DNA of 64,000 bases from Synechococcales cyanobacterium GL140_1_metabinner_5_sub (GCA_025359065.1 JANYHM010000076.1:46224-110223), one strand, 5' to 3'. Numbered from the stretch's first letter, positions 28,527 through 37,918 are shown. The notes: generated by a model not told the origin, from the letters alone. Made by a program: numbers and translations.

Positions 28527-28790
28527 ATGGCAAGTAAGAAAGGTACGGGTAGTACTAGAAACGGTCGCGATTCTAACGCTCAGCGGCTGGGCGTGAAACG
28601 GTTTGGTGGCCAAAAGGTAACTGCGGGCTGCATTATTATTCGTCAGCGCGGTACTTCGGTACATGCTGGTAATAATGTGGGCGTAGGCAAAGATTACACG
28701 CTATATTCTTTGATTGATGGCGTGGTGACTTTTGAAAGACGTGGCAAGAATGGCAAAAAAGTGAGCGTTTATGCTCCTGCTGTTGCCTAG
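28527..28790 (+). CDS. rpmA: 50S ribosomal protein L27
   Basis: 87-residue bL27. It starts [22 protein letters not shown], as in the non-cleaved form, with [21 protein letters not shown] following. GAGG lies seven bases before the ATG. A terminator-like hairpin follows the stop. It is the second gene of the rplU-rpmA operon. Confidence 0.98.
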   Translation: MASKKGTGSTRNGRDSNAQRLGVKRFGGQKVTAGCIIIRQRGTSVHAGNNVGVGKDYTLYSLIDGVVTFERRGKNGKKVSVYAPAVA

Positions 28791-28811
28791 CTAGCGGTCA
28801 GTTTAATTTCA

Positions 28812-28844
28812 AAAACCCTTGAACCTTGATGGTTTAGGGGTTTT
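28812..28844 (+). terminator. Terminator of rplU-rpmA
   Basis: Inverted repeat AAAACCC ... GGGGTTTT shortly after the rpmA stop. The stem is short but the T-rich tail (TTTTGTG) fits intrinsic termination. Confidence 0.6.
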
Positions 28845-28952
28845 GTGTTTGTAGCAGCATCACTTTGAAGCAAAGCCTCTGTATGAGCGATCATCTTCAC
28901 TTCAACTGTTAGGGTATAATCTCCTCTGAACACCCGGAATTTAAAAAAATCC

Positions 28953-29129
28953 ATGAGCGAAAAAAAAGCGCCAGCAGAGACTCCTAAAAACCCTACTGAT
29001 CCGGCCTTTGGTTGGACAAGTTACGCCGAGCAAGTTAACGGGCGCTTTGCCATGGTGGGCTTCGTGGTCTTGCTGGCGATCGAACTTTTTACCAAGCAAG
29101 ACATCATCACCTGGCTAGGACTGCGTTAA
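28953..29129 (+). CDS. High-light-inducible (HLIP/SCP) one-helix protein
   Basis: 58-residue Hlip. The chlorophyll-binding motif is [13 protein letters not shown], followed by a hydrophobic helix [10 protein letters not shown]. Such proteins sit in the thylakoid membrane, bind chlorophyll and carotenoid and quench excess light during photosystem assembly or stress. A TATAAT box at 28915-28920 lies 33 bases before the ATG. The gene stands alone between rpmA and psaD. Confidence 0.95.
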   Translation: MSEKKAPAETPKNPTDPAFGWTSYAEQVNGRFAMVGFVVLLAIELFTKQDIITWLGLR

Positions 29130-29240
29130 ACATTTGTGAAGGATTAGAGCCGCAAGTGTTACAGTTCTTGACAGAGTAGACTGAGTGGCTTGGCAGCAGT
29201 GGTACGATCTGCCTCAAAACCCACATATAATCACAAAATT

Positions 29241-29672
29241 ATGGCGGACAAAATACAACTAACTGGTAAAACCCCGGTCTACGGTGGCAATACTGGCGGC
29301 TTGCTATCCAAAGCAGATGTCGAAGAAAAGTACGCAATTACCTGGACTAGCAAAAGCGCCCAGGTATTTGAACTACCTACTGGCGGTTCCGCCACCATGA
29401 ATGCAGGTGAAAACCTTTTGTACATGCCCCGCAAGGAGCAGTGCTTAGCATTGGGAACCCAATTGCGCACCAAGTTCAAGCCCAAAATCGAAGATTACAA
29501 AGTCTATCGAGTATTGCCCAACGGAGACACCGATCTACTTCATCCGAAAGATGGCGTATTTTCTGAAAAAGTTAACGCAGGTCGGGAATTTCATGGCAAG
29601 ATAGATAGAAATATTGGTAGCAATCCCGAGCCAGTAACTGTCAAATTCAAAGGCAAAAAAACTTACGAATAG
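29241..29672 (+). CDS. psaD: Photosystem I reaction-centre subunit II (PsaD)
   Basis: 143 residues from the ATG at 29241. A longer in-frame start 51 bases upstream is not family-like. PsaD is a stromal-side ferredoxin-docking subunit of photosystem I. It contains [27 protein letters not shown] and [10 protein letters not shown] at its end. It is followed by an intrinsic terminator. The 111-base region before it holds an extended promoter-like TGGTACGAT at 29200-29208. Confidence 0.97.
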   Translation: MADKIQLTGKTPVYGGNTGGLLSKADVEEKYAITWTSKSAQVFELPTGGSATMNAGENLLYMPRKEQCLALGTQLRTKFKPKIEDYKVYRVLPNGDTDLLHPKDGVFSEKVNAGREFHGKIDRNIGSNPEPVTVKFKGKKTYE

Positions 29673-29700
29673 TTTTTTTGCTATGGCTGCAAAGTAATCA

Positions 29701-29728
29701 AAAAAGACGGGATACACCCCGTCTTTTT
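29701..29728 (+). terminator. Intrinsic terminator of psaD
   Basis: GACGGG-atacac-CCCGTC stem flanked by A-run and TTTTTT, beginning 29 bases after the psaD stop. The symmetry allows use in both directions. Confidence 0.9.
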
Positions 29729-29786
29729 TGATGGGGAGGCACAGCAGAAGGGCGATCTACCGTCATCCTTTCCCTGTATTTTTATC

Positions 29787-30440
29787 ATGTTTAAGATCAC
29801 ACCTGAATATATCCAGTTATTAGCAACTGGTGGTGATTCAATACACAGCTTGTCGTATCTTGGCAATACATACCACCATCAAACCACATTTTCTTTAGGC
29901 CAAAAGACTGAAGCAGAAAATGCCTGGTGCCATTTAACAGATAATACCAGTACCATCTATTTATTAGTAACAGAGCCATCGGCTTACTCCCTATGGGTTT
30001 TAGTTGATGCCCCTAAATTATATTTGGGTCTATCAAGTAGCCCTGAGATTGAGCAGAGTTTATCTGCACAATCTCACATTTTGTCTTCACGAAAAACTGT
30101 TCTACAGTCACCTTATCCCCGAGGTAAAGCGGTGCCCAATTTAGCAATTCATTTATTGCAATCTTTGTGGCTAGTGATTACCGACTTGGGTGGTAGCGAA
30201 AGAGCGAAAGCCTTTGGCCGTGAAGTAGTAGCTAGTAATTTACCGATCGATTCCGATGCCGATTTACAAGCTTGTTTGCAAGCCACTCCACCTCCTATTG
30301 AGGTGACAGAACTAGATCGCGGTCGCCAAATTATCGATCGCTTTCAGCAGATAGCAAGTCATCAAGTGGGATTAGTCATGGTGACAGAGGTGATTGATCG
30401 ATTGCCTTTAGCCACTCCCAAGATGTCTCGGTTATTTTAA
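29787..30440 (+). CDS. Conserved hypothetical protein
   Basis: 217 residues of unknown function, soluble with no signal peptide or membrane segment. A mixed beta/alpha N-terminal part (FKITPEYIQLLATGG; TTFSLGQ; STIYLLVTEP) precedes a helical C-terminal region (LAIHLLQSLWLVITDLGG; ELDRGRQIIDRFQQIA). It begins in a stand-alone position behind the psaD terminator and is followed 72 bases later by a membrane-protein gene. I do not recognise the family. Confidence 0.65.
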   Translation: MFKITPEYIQLLATGGDSIHSLSYLGNTYHHQTTFSLGQKTEAENAWCHLTDNTSTIYLLVTEPSAYSLWVLVDAPKLYLGLSSSPEIEQSLSAQSHILSSRKTVLQSPYPRGKAVPNLAIHLLQSLWLVITDLGGSERAKAFGREVVASNLPIDSDADLQACLQATPPPIEVTELDRGRQIIDRFQQIASHQVGLVMVTEVIDRLPLATPKMSRLF

Positions 30441-30512
30441 TTCCACTATTCCACTTTGAGTTAACTAATAACTCTAAGATCAACCTCATTAGGCCAAAAT
30501 TTCAAGGATTTT

Positions 30513-31409
30513 ATGGACTATCGCAACAGCACCGAAACAACGATTCTCAGAATCAAATCTCAGAATCGTTGGAATAGTGGAAAAGTAACCGCTTGGGGCA
30601 CAGTTTTTTTGGTGTTTGTGCTGGTGCTTTACCTAATGTTTGGCATAGCTGAAATAGGCACTGCTCGACCCACTTGGTTTAAATTCATCACCAGTTTTTT
30701 TAGCACCATTGCCTTACTTGGGACTTTTTCTCTGTGCTGGCGTAATTCTCTCCAAATTCATATTCCCAGCGGTCCAAAAGTGTGGGGATTATTTAGTTGG
30801 GCAACGATCGCTATTTTGATGAGCCAAATGCTAACTATTATATGGGAGCTAGGTTTTGGCATTAAATCTGGAGCTTCACCCGCAGATGTATTCAATGTAG
30901 CGTTCTATATTTTGACTATCTGGGGTTTGGGCTTAGTCCTGGCTCAGCAAAAAGTGTCTTTAAGCCGTATTCACATGCTGATGGTTGGTATTGTTGCGGT
31001 AGCATCTACGATTATCGCTATGCAAATTATGAGCAGCGTTAACTTAGCAACTAGTACCACCACTGGTTCGGTAGCTTGGGCTAACTCGATCGACCGATTA
31101 TTGCAGCCTCTGGTAGAAGTTTTTGGGTTGTTCTATTTATTTTCAGACGTAGTCCTGATTGTGATGGCGGCCATTTTATTCTTGGGTTTTTGGGGTGGCC
31201 GCATGGGTACGACCTGGCAAATTGTAGCCCAAGGATTGACCTGTATTTATTTAGCTGATATGCGCTTTGCCTTTTTGACCAAAACTGGCGGCTATGAAAG
31301 CGGTGACTTACTAGAAGTTTTTTGGATTGCGGGTTTTGTTCAGCTATCGATCGCTGCTGCCTTGGAGTGGGAAAATGCTCACCGGGTGCAGCGGCTCCTG
31401 AATCGCTAA
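30513..31409 (+). CDS. Multipass membrane protein, unknown function
   Basis: 298 residues. Helices are at about 25-48 (VTAWGTVFLVFVLVLYLMFG), 63-78, 90-108, 122-143, 152-170 and further in the C-terminal half. There is no recognisable family. A perfect 22-bp palindrome follows its stop and should act as a terminator for this gene and the convergent lipoprotein gene. Confidence 0.65.
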   Translation: MDYRNSTETTILRIKSQNRWNSGKVTAWGTVFLVFVLVLYLMFGIAEIGTARPTWFKFITSFFSTIALLGTFSLCWRNSLQIHIPSGPKVWGLFSWATIAILMSQMLTIIWELGFGIKSGASPADVFNVAFYILTIWGLGLVLAQQKVSLSRIHMLMVGIVAVASTIIAMQIMSSVNLATSTTTGSVAWANSIDRLLQPLVEVFGLFYLFSDVVLIVMAAILFLGFWGGRMGTTWQIVAQGLTCIYLADMRFAFLTKTGGYESGDLLEVFWIAGFVQLSIAAALEWENAHRVQRLLNR

Positions 31410-31460
31410 TTTTTAGATTGGGTCGATGCTGGTGGTGACGAACCCAAAATTTGACGATTA

Positions 31461-31506
31461 AAAATATCAGCCCCAAATCTCATCTGAGATTTGGGGCTGA
31501 TATTTT
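31461..31506. terminator. Bidirectional intrinsic terminator (22-bp perfect stem)
   Basis: A perfect inverted repeat with two 22-base arms separated by two bases, flanked by A-run on one side and T-run on the other. The minus-strand lipoprotein gene ends inside the right arm (stop at 31505-31507). It serves both convergent genes. Confidence 0.92.
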
Positions 31507-32218
31507 AGTTTTTACTTTCGGAGTCCTGAGCCGATCGATTTTGCTTTTTGTCTGCGGTTACATCAGCTTCGGCAGGCTTAACCAGTTTATTGGATTTTTT
31601 TTCGCTCACACCGGCATCTGCCGGCTTGGCTGGTTTAGCTGCGGGCACTTTTTCATCGTCATCATCATTTCTCGGGGTTTTAGCCGGTTTAGCTGGTGAT
31701 TTTTTGGGCTTTTCTTCTACTCTTTCATTAGAACCACCATCCCGCTCTTTGACAGTTTTGTTTGGTCTAACGGGTAACTTTTTAGGCTTTGCTTCCACTT
31801 GTTCATCATCATCATCCCGTTCTTTGGCAGGTTTAGATGTGGGCTTACTCCTGACAGGAGTATCGGAATAAATGACCTTAGGAGCAGGTTCCTTTTTGAT
31901 CCGAGCTTTTCTGCGTCTGGGTGGTGGATTATCGGTGGAAACGGGTGCATTATTCACCGACGAAGAGCTTCCCGGAGGACGAACTCCACTATTGTTGGGG
32001 ATGGTACCCGGAACTAATGGAGGTGATCCTGGCAGTGGAGCCACTGGGGATGTGGAAGTTGGCGTAGGCTCTGGTGGAGATGTTGGTGATGTATCAATAG
32101 GTGCAGGTGCAGTGGGTGGAGCAGAAGGGCTTAAGGCATTAGGAGCTTTATTATTGTTCCCACAGGCCGTTGCCATCAATCCTAGTGCCACCAATAAGGC
32201 AATTTTGGGGTAATTCAT
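31505..32218 (-). CDS. Proline- and charge-rich lipoprotein
   Basis: 237 residues. The signal peptide ends at a lipobox LMATAC (Cys19). The mature part is low-complexity: Pro/Ser/Thr-rich to about residue 95, then a basic segment (PPRRRKARIKKEP) and repeats of KPxKxPxK with acidic DDDD clusters. It looks like an envelope-anchored spacer protein and matches no enzyme family. Its stop lies inside the terminator palindrome. Confidence 0.7.
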   Translation of the reverse strand: MNYPKIALLVALGLMATACGNNNKAPNALSPSAPPTAPAPIDTSPTSPPEPTPTSTSPVAPLPGSPPLVPGTIPNNSGVRPPGSSSSVNNAPVSTDNPPPRRRKARIKKEPAPKVIYSDTPVRSKPTSKPAKERDDDDEQVEAKPKKLPVRPNKTVKERDGGSNERVEEKPKKSPAKPAKTPRNDDDDEKVPAAKPAKPADAGVSEKKSNKLVKPAEADVTADKKQNRSAQDSESKN

Positions 32219-32376
32219 TTCGGTTAGATGTCGAATTTCTGTGTTGCTAATAGTACTTCTACTATACTTTCATTGGTAATTTCGTTGTTTTGCCCGATTT
32301 GGTTGATTCAGACCCTGCTTAGTACCCGGTGCGGCAATGGGTTAAGATATAAAAGCTAAATTTGGGGTCGGGGAAC

Positions 32377-33483
32377 ATGAGTCCGAGAAAACTTACTGCT
32401 GCCGATAAGAAAGCCATCGTTAGCACCTATCGCTCTTCTGGCGAGAGCACTACGGCATTAGCCGATCGGTATGGCGTGAGCAATTCGACAATCAGCAGAC
32501 TGTTGAAAAATAATATTCCTGAAGAAGAATATGAATCGTTAATTTCTGACAAGCGTACCCAGCGGGGTGAAGAAGAAGTTTTCTTAGAGACCCTAACTAG
32601 TCTGGAGGAAAATAATGACGGTGACATGGCCGAAGAAACTCTCCCAGAAATTCCGCGACTACGGGTAGCAGCAATTCCTACAGGTAGTCGGCGAGTGCGG
32701 CGCAGGTCATCGGCTACAGAAGATGAAGTCAACCCAGAACAAACTACCAAATCTGGTGCTTCCAAACCCATTACCAGAGCGCAAAAATATTCAACCGATG
32801 CACCAATTATTGATGCTCTAATCACCTTTGATCAGTTTACGGATACAGGCAGCGAAGCTGAAGCACCACATGTAACTTCACCACCAGTGCTGCCTCCAAT
32901 TACTTCGAGCATTCCAGCTTCTTACTTCGACCAAACTCCACCGAAGTCACTAGCGCCCAAGGTAGTAATCCAAAGAGCATTGCCTCGCTTGGCTAGTGAT
33001 GCTGATATGAGAGCAGAATTGCCAGACTCTATTGAGGAGATGCAGCAAGATCTGTCAGTAGTAGCAGACATTTTTGGCGAAGAAATGTCTGATCTGTTGG
33101 ATGACGATGATGATGACTTACCAGATGACGAAGGCTGGACAGAGCGAATTATTCCAGCTTTGGTGGCTCCCGAAATGCAGGTGCTGCCCCTAGCTTCGGC
33201 GACTCTGCCACGCACTTGTTATATTGTGGTAGATAAATTTGCTGAGTTGGTAGCATGTCCGCTGCGGGAGTTTGTGGAGCTGGGAAAGGTAAATGGCGAT
33301 GCACCACAAAATACGCTGCCGGTATTTGATAATCAGCGAGTAGCCAAACGCTTCTCGAATAGTCGCAATCAGCGAGTGATTAAGGTTCCCGATAGTGGAG
33401 TGTTTTATAAGACGATCGATCACCTTTTGGCCAAAGGAATTTCTTTAATGTTGGTAGATGGTCGGATTTATTCTCTGAAGTAA
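32377..33483 (+). CDS. Transposase-like HTH protein, conserved in cyanobacteria
   Basis: 368 residues from the ATG at 32377; a TTG 15 bases earlier is in frame. Residues 1-55 (SPRKLTAADKKAIVSTYRSSGESTTALADRYGVSNSTISRLL) form a Helix-turn-helix of the homeodomain/transposase type. The rest is an acidic, low-complexity middle part (DDDDDDLPDDEGW) and a conserved C-terminal domain (TCYIVVDKFAELVACPLREF ... VIKVPDSGVFYKTIDHLLAKGISLMLVDGRIYSLK). It is probably a DNA-binding regulator; no target is known. A methyltransferase gene follows after four bases. Confidence 0.75.
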   Translation: MSPRKLTAADKKAIVSTYRSSGESTTALADRYGVSNSTISRLLKNNIPEEEYESLISDKRTQRGEEEVFLETLTSLEENNDGDMAEETLPEIPRLRVAAIPTGSRRVRRRSSATEDEVNPEQTTKSGASKPITRAQKYSTDAPIIDALITFDQFTDTGSEAEAPHVTSPPVLPPITSSIPASYFDQTPPKSLAPKVVIQRALPRLASDADMRAELPDSIEEMQQDLSVVADIFGEEMSDLLDDDDDDLPDDEGWTERIIPALVAPEMQVLPLASATLPRTCYIVVDKFAELVACPLREFVELGKVNGDAPQNTLPVFDNQRVAKRFSNSRNQRVIKVPDSGVFYKTIDHLLAKGISLMLVDGRIYSLK

Positions 33484-33487
33484 TTTT

Positions 33488-34291
33488 ATGAAAGACCAAG
33501 ATTTGTTTGCTAAAGAACGGCGTTTCCATGATGAATGGGCCGCGATGATCGAAGTAGATGGGATTCTGGTCGAAGATTACTTTGAGGTCTGTACAGCGCC
33601 CGAAAACCGGTTTATTCTGCAACATTTGGGTGATGTTTCGGGCAAAAAGCTGTTAGATCTGGGCTGTGGGGCTGGTGAAAATAGCGTGTATTTCGCCAAA
33701 AAAGGTGCTGACTGTATTGCTTCCGACTATTCGCCAGGAATGGTAGAAGTGGCTTTGGAGTTGGCTGTCAATAATGGGGTGAAAGTCACAGGAGCTACGA
33801 TAAATGCCATGGCTCTAGATTTTCCTGATAATTCTTTTGATATTGTCTATGCCTCAAATTTGCTACACCATCTGCCCGATCCACAGGCTTGTATTAGCGA
33901 AATGCAGCGAGTACTAAAGCCAGGAGGCAAAGCTTGTTTTTGGGATCCTTTGCGTCATAATCCGGTGATTAATGTCTATCGAAGGATGGCCACTGATGTC
34001 AGGACAGAAGATGAAACTCCCCTGCATATTGACATTGTGAAGTTTGTGAAAAAGACGTTTAGCTATACTGAGTACGATACTTTTTGGTTGGCCACCCTGT
34101 GGATTTTCTTGCATTTTTATTTAATTGAGCGGGTGAACCCGAATCAAGAACGCTATTGGAAAAAAATTATTATTGAGCATCAGCGGCTCCGCCCCAACTA
34201 TCAGCGCTTAGAAGGGATCGATCGGTTACTCAAAAAATTTCCATTTCTGCGCAAATATGCTTGGAACCTAGCGGTGGTGGCAACTAAATAA
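33488..34291 (+). CDS. Class I SAM-dependent methyltransferase
   Basis: 267 residues. Motif I is LLDLGCGAGENS near 55-66, and LDFPDNSFDIVYASNLLHHLPD and LKPGGKACFWDPLRHNPVIN continue the ubiE-like fold. The C-terminal part (FLHFYLIERVNPNQERYWKK) is hydrophobic. The substrate cannot be predicted. The start is four bases after the HTH-protein gene, so they are probably one transcript. Confidence 0.82.
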   Translation: MKDQDLFAKERRFHDEWAAMIEVDGILVEDYFEVCTAPENRFILQHLGDVSGKKLLDLGCGAGENSVYFAKKGADCIASDYSPGMVEVALELAVNNGVKVTGATINAMALDFPDNSFDIVYASNLLHHLPDPQACISEMQRVLKPGGKACFWDPLRHNPVINVYRRMATDVRTEDETPLHIDIVKFVKKTFSYTEYDTFWLATLWIFLHFYLIERVNPNQERYWKKIIIEHQRLRPNYQRLEGIDRLLKKFPFLRKYAWNLAVVATK

Positions 34292-34353
34292 CCGCTAAAT
34301 AACTGTGCCAATTATGATGACTTCAGATAAATTAACTTATTTTACGCAGAAAG

Positions 34354-34367
34354 GTATTGCAGTATAC
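34354..34367 (+). promoter_or_regulatory. NtcA-like binding site upstream of amt
   Basis: Exact GTA-N8-TAC (GTATTGCAGTATAC), 90 bases before the amt start. A TACAAA-type -10 follows 21-22 bases later, close to the class II distance but with a poorer -10 than at urtA. Regulation of an ammonium transporter by NtcA is known from other cyanobacteria. Confidence 0.65.
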
Positions 34368-34456
34368 AGAATGCTTAGTGGCATCAAATACAAAATTGTC
34401 CATCCGTGATACGCATCAATTCCTATATTTAATTCTGGCGTGAGGAAATCAGCGCA

Positions 34457-35884
34457 GTGTTCAAAAAAATAATCCTAATATCATTAGTTTCTTTGTGGTT
34501 GCTTAGTGGTCCGTTGATGGGTAACGCTTGGGCAGAAGATGTTCCAGTGAAAGTTCCGATCGATTCTGGTGACACTGCATTTATGTTGGTGTCGGCAGCT
34601 TTAGTCCTGTTTATGACTCCCGGCTTGGCTTTTTTCTATGGCGGTTTGGTCAAATCCCGCAACATTCTCAACACCATGATGATGAGCTTTGTGCTGATGG
34701 CCGTAGTCGGAGTTACATGGGTACTATTTGGTTACAGCTTAGCTTTCAGCAACCCGATCGATGAAGTTGCTACCAAAGCAACCGATGTGTTGAAGTTTGA
34801 TGCCAAGTTAATTAGTCCATACATTGGCGGCCTCAAATGGCTGGGCTTAAATGGTGTATCGGGTACTCAAGCCGTAGAGTATGCCAGTACTATTCCTCAC
34901 CAGGTATTTATGGTGTACCAAATGATGTTTGCCATCATTACACCAGCTTTGATCTCTGGGGCGATTGTAGAACGGATGAGCTTTAAGGCTTATTTCTGGT
35001 TTGTGGCGCTGTGGTCTACGTTGATTTATGCTCCTTTGGCTCACTGGGTATGGGGTAAAGGCTGGTTGGGTGCCATGGGTGCTCTAGACTTTGCCGGTGG
35101 TAACGTGGTTCACATTAGCTCCGGTGTATCGGCAGTAGTAGCGGCTTGGGTAATTGGTCCTCGGCGTACTTACAAAACTCAGCCTGCTGCACCTCACAAT
35201 GTGCCCTTCGTAATGTTGGGGATTGGAATGCTCTGGTTTGGCTGGTTTGGCTTTAATGGTGGCAGTGGTTTGGGTGCCAAAGCAGCAGTGATTCCTTTTG
35301 TTACAACCATGATTGCTAGTGCTGCGGCTGGTCTGGCTTGGATGATCTTGGAGTGGGTCTTACGCCAAAAGCCAACCGCTGTTGGCATTGCCAGTGGTTT
35401 CTTAGCCGGTTTGGTTGGTATCACTCCTTGTGCGGGCTACGTTAGTCCTTTATCTGCAATTTTAGTGGGAGCAATTACTGCTACGGCTTGCTTCTTTGCC
35501 GTCAGTTTGCGGGCGAAGCTGCAATTTGATGATTCTTTGGATACCTTCCCCATTCATGGGGTTGGTGGTACTGTGGGCGCAATTTTAACCGGTGTATTTG
35601 CTTCTAAGCAGTTCTACGAAAGTCTTGGTGCTGACGGTAAGCCGATCGCTCTTGGTTTGATAGATGGTAATGGCGGTCAAATTGTTACTCAATTAATCAG
35701 CATTCTTGCTACTTACGTTTTTGCCGCTGCGGGTACTTTTGTGATTCTGAAAGGTTTAGCTTTGGTGATGCCATTGCGTGCCAAGGAAGAAGCCGAGTAT
35801 CAAGGTTTGGATATCAATGAGCATGGTGAAGAAGGCTATGGCGAAGAATTCGCTTCTGGTTTGAGCTTTGCTGAAAACGAATAA
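34457..35884 (+). CDS. amt: Ammonium transporter Amt
   Basis: 475 residues from a GTG at 34457 with TGAGGA ten bases upstream. A signal peptide of about 26 residues is followed by 11 transmembrane helices. Family motifs include DTAFMLVSAALVLFMTPGLAFFYGGLVKSRN, AGGNVVHISSGVSA (a conserved pore His region) and FPIHGVGGTVGAILTG with the second pore His. It is an AmtB-like channel that moves ammonium/ammonia inward. It has an NtcA-like box upstream and an intrinsic terminator downstream. Confidence 0.96.
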   Translation: MFKKIILISLVSLWLLSGPLMGNAWAEDVPVKVPIDSGDTAFMLVSAALVLFMTPGLAFFYGGLVKSRNILNTMMMSFVLMAVVGVTWVLFGYSLAFSNPIDEVATKATDVLKFDAKLISPYIGGLKWLGLNGVSGTQAVEYASTIPHQVFMVYQMMFAIITPALISGAIVERMSFKAYFWFVALWSTLIYAPLAHWVWGKGWLGAMGALDFAGGNVVHISSGVSAVVAAWVIGPRRTYKTQPAAPHNVPFVMLGIGMLWFGWFGFNGGSGLGAKAAVIPFVTTMIASAAAGLAWMILEWVLRQKPTAVGIASGFLAGLVGITPCAGYVSPLSAILVGAITATACFFAVSLRAKLQFDDSLDTFPIHGVGGTVGAILTGVFASKQFYESLGADGKPIALGLIDGNGGQIVTQLISILATYVFAAAGTFVILKGLALVMPLRAKEEAEYQGLDINEHGEEGYGEEFASGLSFAENE

Positions 35885-35906
35885 AAATCTATAAGATTTT
35901 GCGATT

Positions 35907-35936
35907 AAAAACCACAGGTTGTACCTGTGGTTTTTT
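35907..35936. terminator. Intrinsic terminator of amt
   Basis: ACCACAGGT-tgt-ACCTGTGGT stem with A-run before and TTTTTT after. It lies 23 bases after the amt stop and 21 bases before the end of hisF, so it can serve both convergent genes. Confidence 0.92.
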
Positions 35937-35956
35937 AGTTGGTTATCAATACTGAA

Positions 35957-36727
35957 CTAGAGACGAACAGTAACCTTCTGCCGATCGAGGTACTCCTTAA
36001 TCTCGGCCACAGTCAGCTCGCAATTATGCAGCAAAGAAGCCAACAGTGCTGCCTCCGCGCCACCAGCAGTCACAGCATCATAAATATGCTCACAATTGCC
36101 AGCTCCACCCGAAGCAATCACCGGAATCTCGACGGAATCAGCGATCGCTCTAGTTAGCGCCAAATCGTAGCCCGTCTTAGTACCATCTGCATCCATACTC
36201 GTAATCAACAACTCCCCCGCCCCTCGACGCACCACATCGATCGCCCAAGTCACTGCATCCAAGCCAGTATTCTCTCGGCCACCCTTCACATATACATCCC
36301 AACCCACCGAACCATCAGGATTCTGCCGCCGTTTACAATCGATCGCCACCACAATGCACTGGTTGCCAAATCTGTCACTGGCTCGATCGATCAACTCTGG
36401 ATCGCGCACTGCTGCCGAATTTAAACTCACCTTGTCTGCTCCTGCCCGCAACAAAGTCTTAATATCGTCCACCGACTGAATACCACCGCCCACCGTCAGC
36501 GGAATAAACACTTCCTCCGCTGTGCGATACACCACATCCACGATCGTCTGACGCTGCTCATAGCTAGCCGTAATATCTAAAAATACCAGCTCATCGGCAC
36601 CAGCAGCATTATAGGTTTTAGCCAACTCTACCGGGTCGCCAGCATCGCGTAAGCCAACAAAATTTACTCCTTTAACCACCCGACCGGCTTTTACATCTAG
36701 ACAAGGCAAAATTCTTTTAGCTAACAT
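35957..36727 (-). CDS. hisF: Imidazole glycerol phosphate synthase subunit HisF
   Basis: 256-residue cyclase subunit that uses ammonia from HisH to convert PRFAR to IGP and AICAR in histidine synthesis. The TIM-barrel catalytic Asp11 is in [15 protein letters not shown] and Asp130 in VVAIDCKRR. Length is typical. It is chromosomal and lies immediately outside the left end of the integron array. Confidence 0.97.
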   Translation of the reverse strand: MLAKRILPCLDVKAGRVVKGVNFVGLRDAGDPVELAKTYNAAGADELVFLDITASYEQRQTIVDVVYRTAEEVFIPLTVGGGIQSVDDIKTLLRAGADKVSLNSAAVRDPELIDRASDRFGNQCIVVAIDCKRRQNPDGSVGWDVYVKGGRENTGLDAVTWAIDVVRRGAGELLITSMDADGTKTGYDLALTRAIADSVEIPVIASGGAGNCEHIYDAVTAGGAEAALLASLLHNCELTVAEIKEYLDRQKVTVRL

Positions 36728-36804
36728 GATTTCAATTCAGCGACACAACTCATACCCAACATCTAACAATATAAGCTTCTCTATTATCTCATAGCCATCC
36801 AGCA

Positions 36805-37365
36805 TCAGGATATTCTGATTTCTCTGTTGGGGATACTAGAAATCTTTACAACCCCATCTCCAATCTGAACTCGATACACATCAGGATTCTGTAAGTTCGC
36901 CCAATCTGCATAACCAATTTGCTCGTCAAAAAACTTTAAGATCAGTGTCATCAAATTTCCATGTGTGACGATCGCAACTGGCTTTTCGGATTGTTGCATC
37001 ACTTCATTGACTACTCCAATGGCACGACTCATCGCGGTATGACTTGATTCACCTCCTGCAAAACTCAAATCAATATCCACAAATGTCTCAGCCAGCTTTT
37101 CCTGCCAATCAGCGAATAGAGTTGGACTCAGTACGCGCTCAACTAATCGATCATCTACTTCAATTTTTAACCCAAGCCGTTTGGACAGAGGAACAATCGA
37201 TTGATAAGCTCTGACGTATGGGCTTGAAATAATTCGATTAATTTTTGCTTCATCTAACCAGTCAGCTAACGCGATGGCTTGTTGTTTTCCTAGTTCAGTT
37301 AGGGGTGCATCAGGTTCTTGCCCTGTTGCCTGACAATGTCTCACAAGATACAACATTTTGTTCAT
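36805..37365 (-). CDS. Histidine phosphatase family protein (integron cassette gene)
   Basis: 186 residues from the ATG at 37365 (an ATG nine bases later is an alternative). The RH motif LYLVRHCQATG is at the N-terminus and VAIVTHGNLMTLILK contains the second catalytic His region. It is a member of the phosphoglycerate-mutase-like superfamily; the specific phosphoester substrate is unknown. It is the distal gene of the array, immediately behind attC 37439-37523. No complete attC follows it; a core-like sequence is at 36762-36768. Confidence 0.8.
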   Translation of the reverse strand: MNKMLYLVRHCQATGQEPDAPLTELGKQQAIALADWLDEAKINRIISSPYVRAYQSIVPLSKRLGLKIEVDDRLVERVLSPTLFADWQEKLAETFVDIDLSFAGGESSHTAMSRAIGVVNEVMQQSEKPVAIVTHGNLMTLILKFFDEQIGYADWANLQNPDVYRVQIGDGVVKISSIPNREIRIS

Positions 37366-37438
37366 TGGCAAATCGCTTGGTTAACTTTGAATACTCACAG
37401 ACAACGGTTATCAACTGCCACAACCCAGAAACAAAGCC

Positions 37439-37523
37439 GTATAACGTTCCTGTTCACCCGCTACTAAAGGATCTTTAGTAGCGTTAACTTGGTGTTAGTC
37501 GGCGTGCAACAGGTTTGTTAGAC
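37439..37523 (-). repeat. attC-like site 1
   Basis: Plus-strand ends GTATAAC (37439) and GTTAGAC (37517-37523); inner boxes CCTGTTC and GCAACAGG are complementary. The site is 85 bp and lies between the protease gene (whose stop is 24 bases to the right) and the phosphatase cassette. The left core is imperfect. Confidence 0.78.
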
Positions 37524-37546
37524 TGCACCTCACTAACAGCTTGACT

Positions 37547-37918
37547 CTACTTCAAAGCTTCAATCGTAACAAGACCACCTTCAACTGTCTCGATCTGAAG
37601 CTTGAAACCGTATAGTAAGCTCATTCCTACCAACGGATCTGATTCAGAAGCCGCCACATCAATAACTTGGTTCTGGCCATCCCAGATCACTGATGCCTTG
37701 TATATTTCAAAAACCACTTCACTCCCGTCACCTAATGTACCAATATCACGGTAGTGCCAAGGCAAGTCAAGCTCTTTAATTACAGAAAGTGGCAAAGATA
37801 AAAAACCAGTAAATCCTGTATCAATGACGGCATCAACTGCTATTTTAGGTGAATCGACACCACCCACTGCAACTTTGACGATCGCCTCACAATTATTATT
37901 AACCAAACCAAAAATCAT
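37547..37918 (-). CDS. Clan AA retropepsin-like aspartic protease (cassette copy A)
   Basis: 123 residues from the ATG at 37918 (in-frame upstream codons lack support). The catalytic motif AVIDTGFTGFLSLP (Asp33-Thr-Gly) marks a single-domain aspartic protease that would act as a dimer. The hydrophobic-hydrophobic-Gly pattern is in PLVGMSLLYG. Its ATG overlaps the stop of the partner gene by four bases (ATGA), so the pair is translationally coupled. A diverged second pair is at 39313-39956. Whether the partner is the protease's substrate is not known. Confidence 0.82.
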   Translation of the reverse strand: MIFGLVNNNCEAIVKVAVGGVDSPKIAVDAVIDTGFTGFLSLPLSVIKELDLPWHYRDIGTLGDGSEVVFEIYKASVIWDGQNQVIDVAASESDPLVGMSLLYGFKLQIETVEGGLVTIEALK

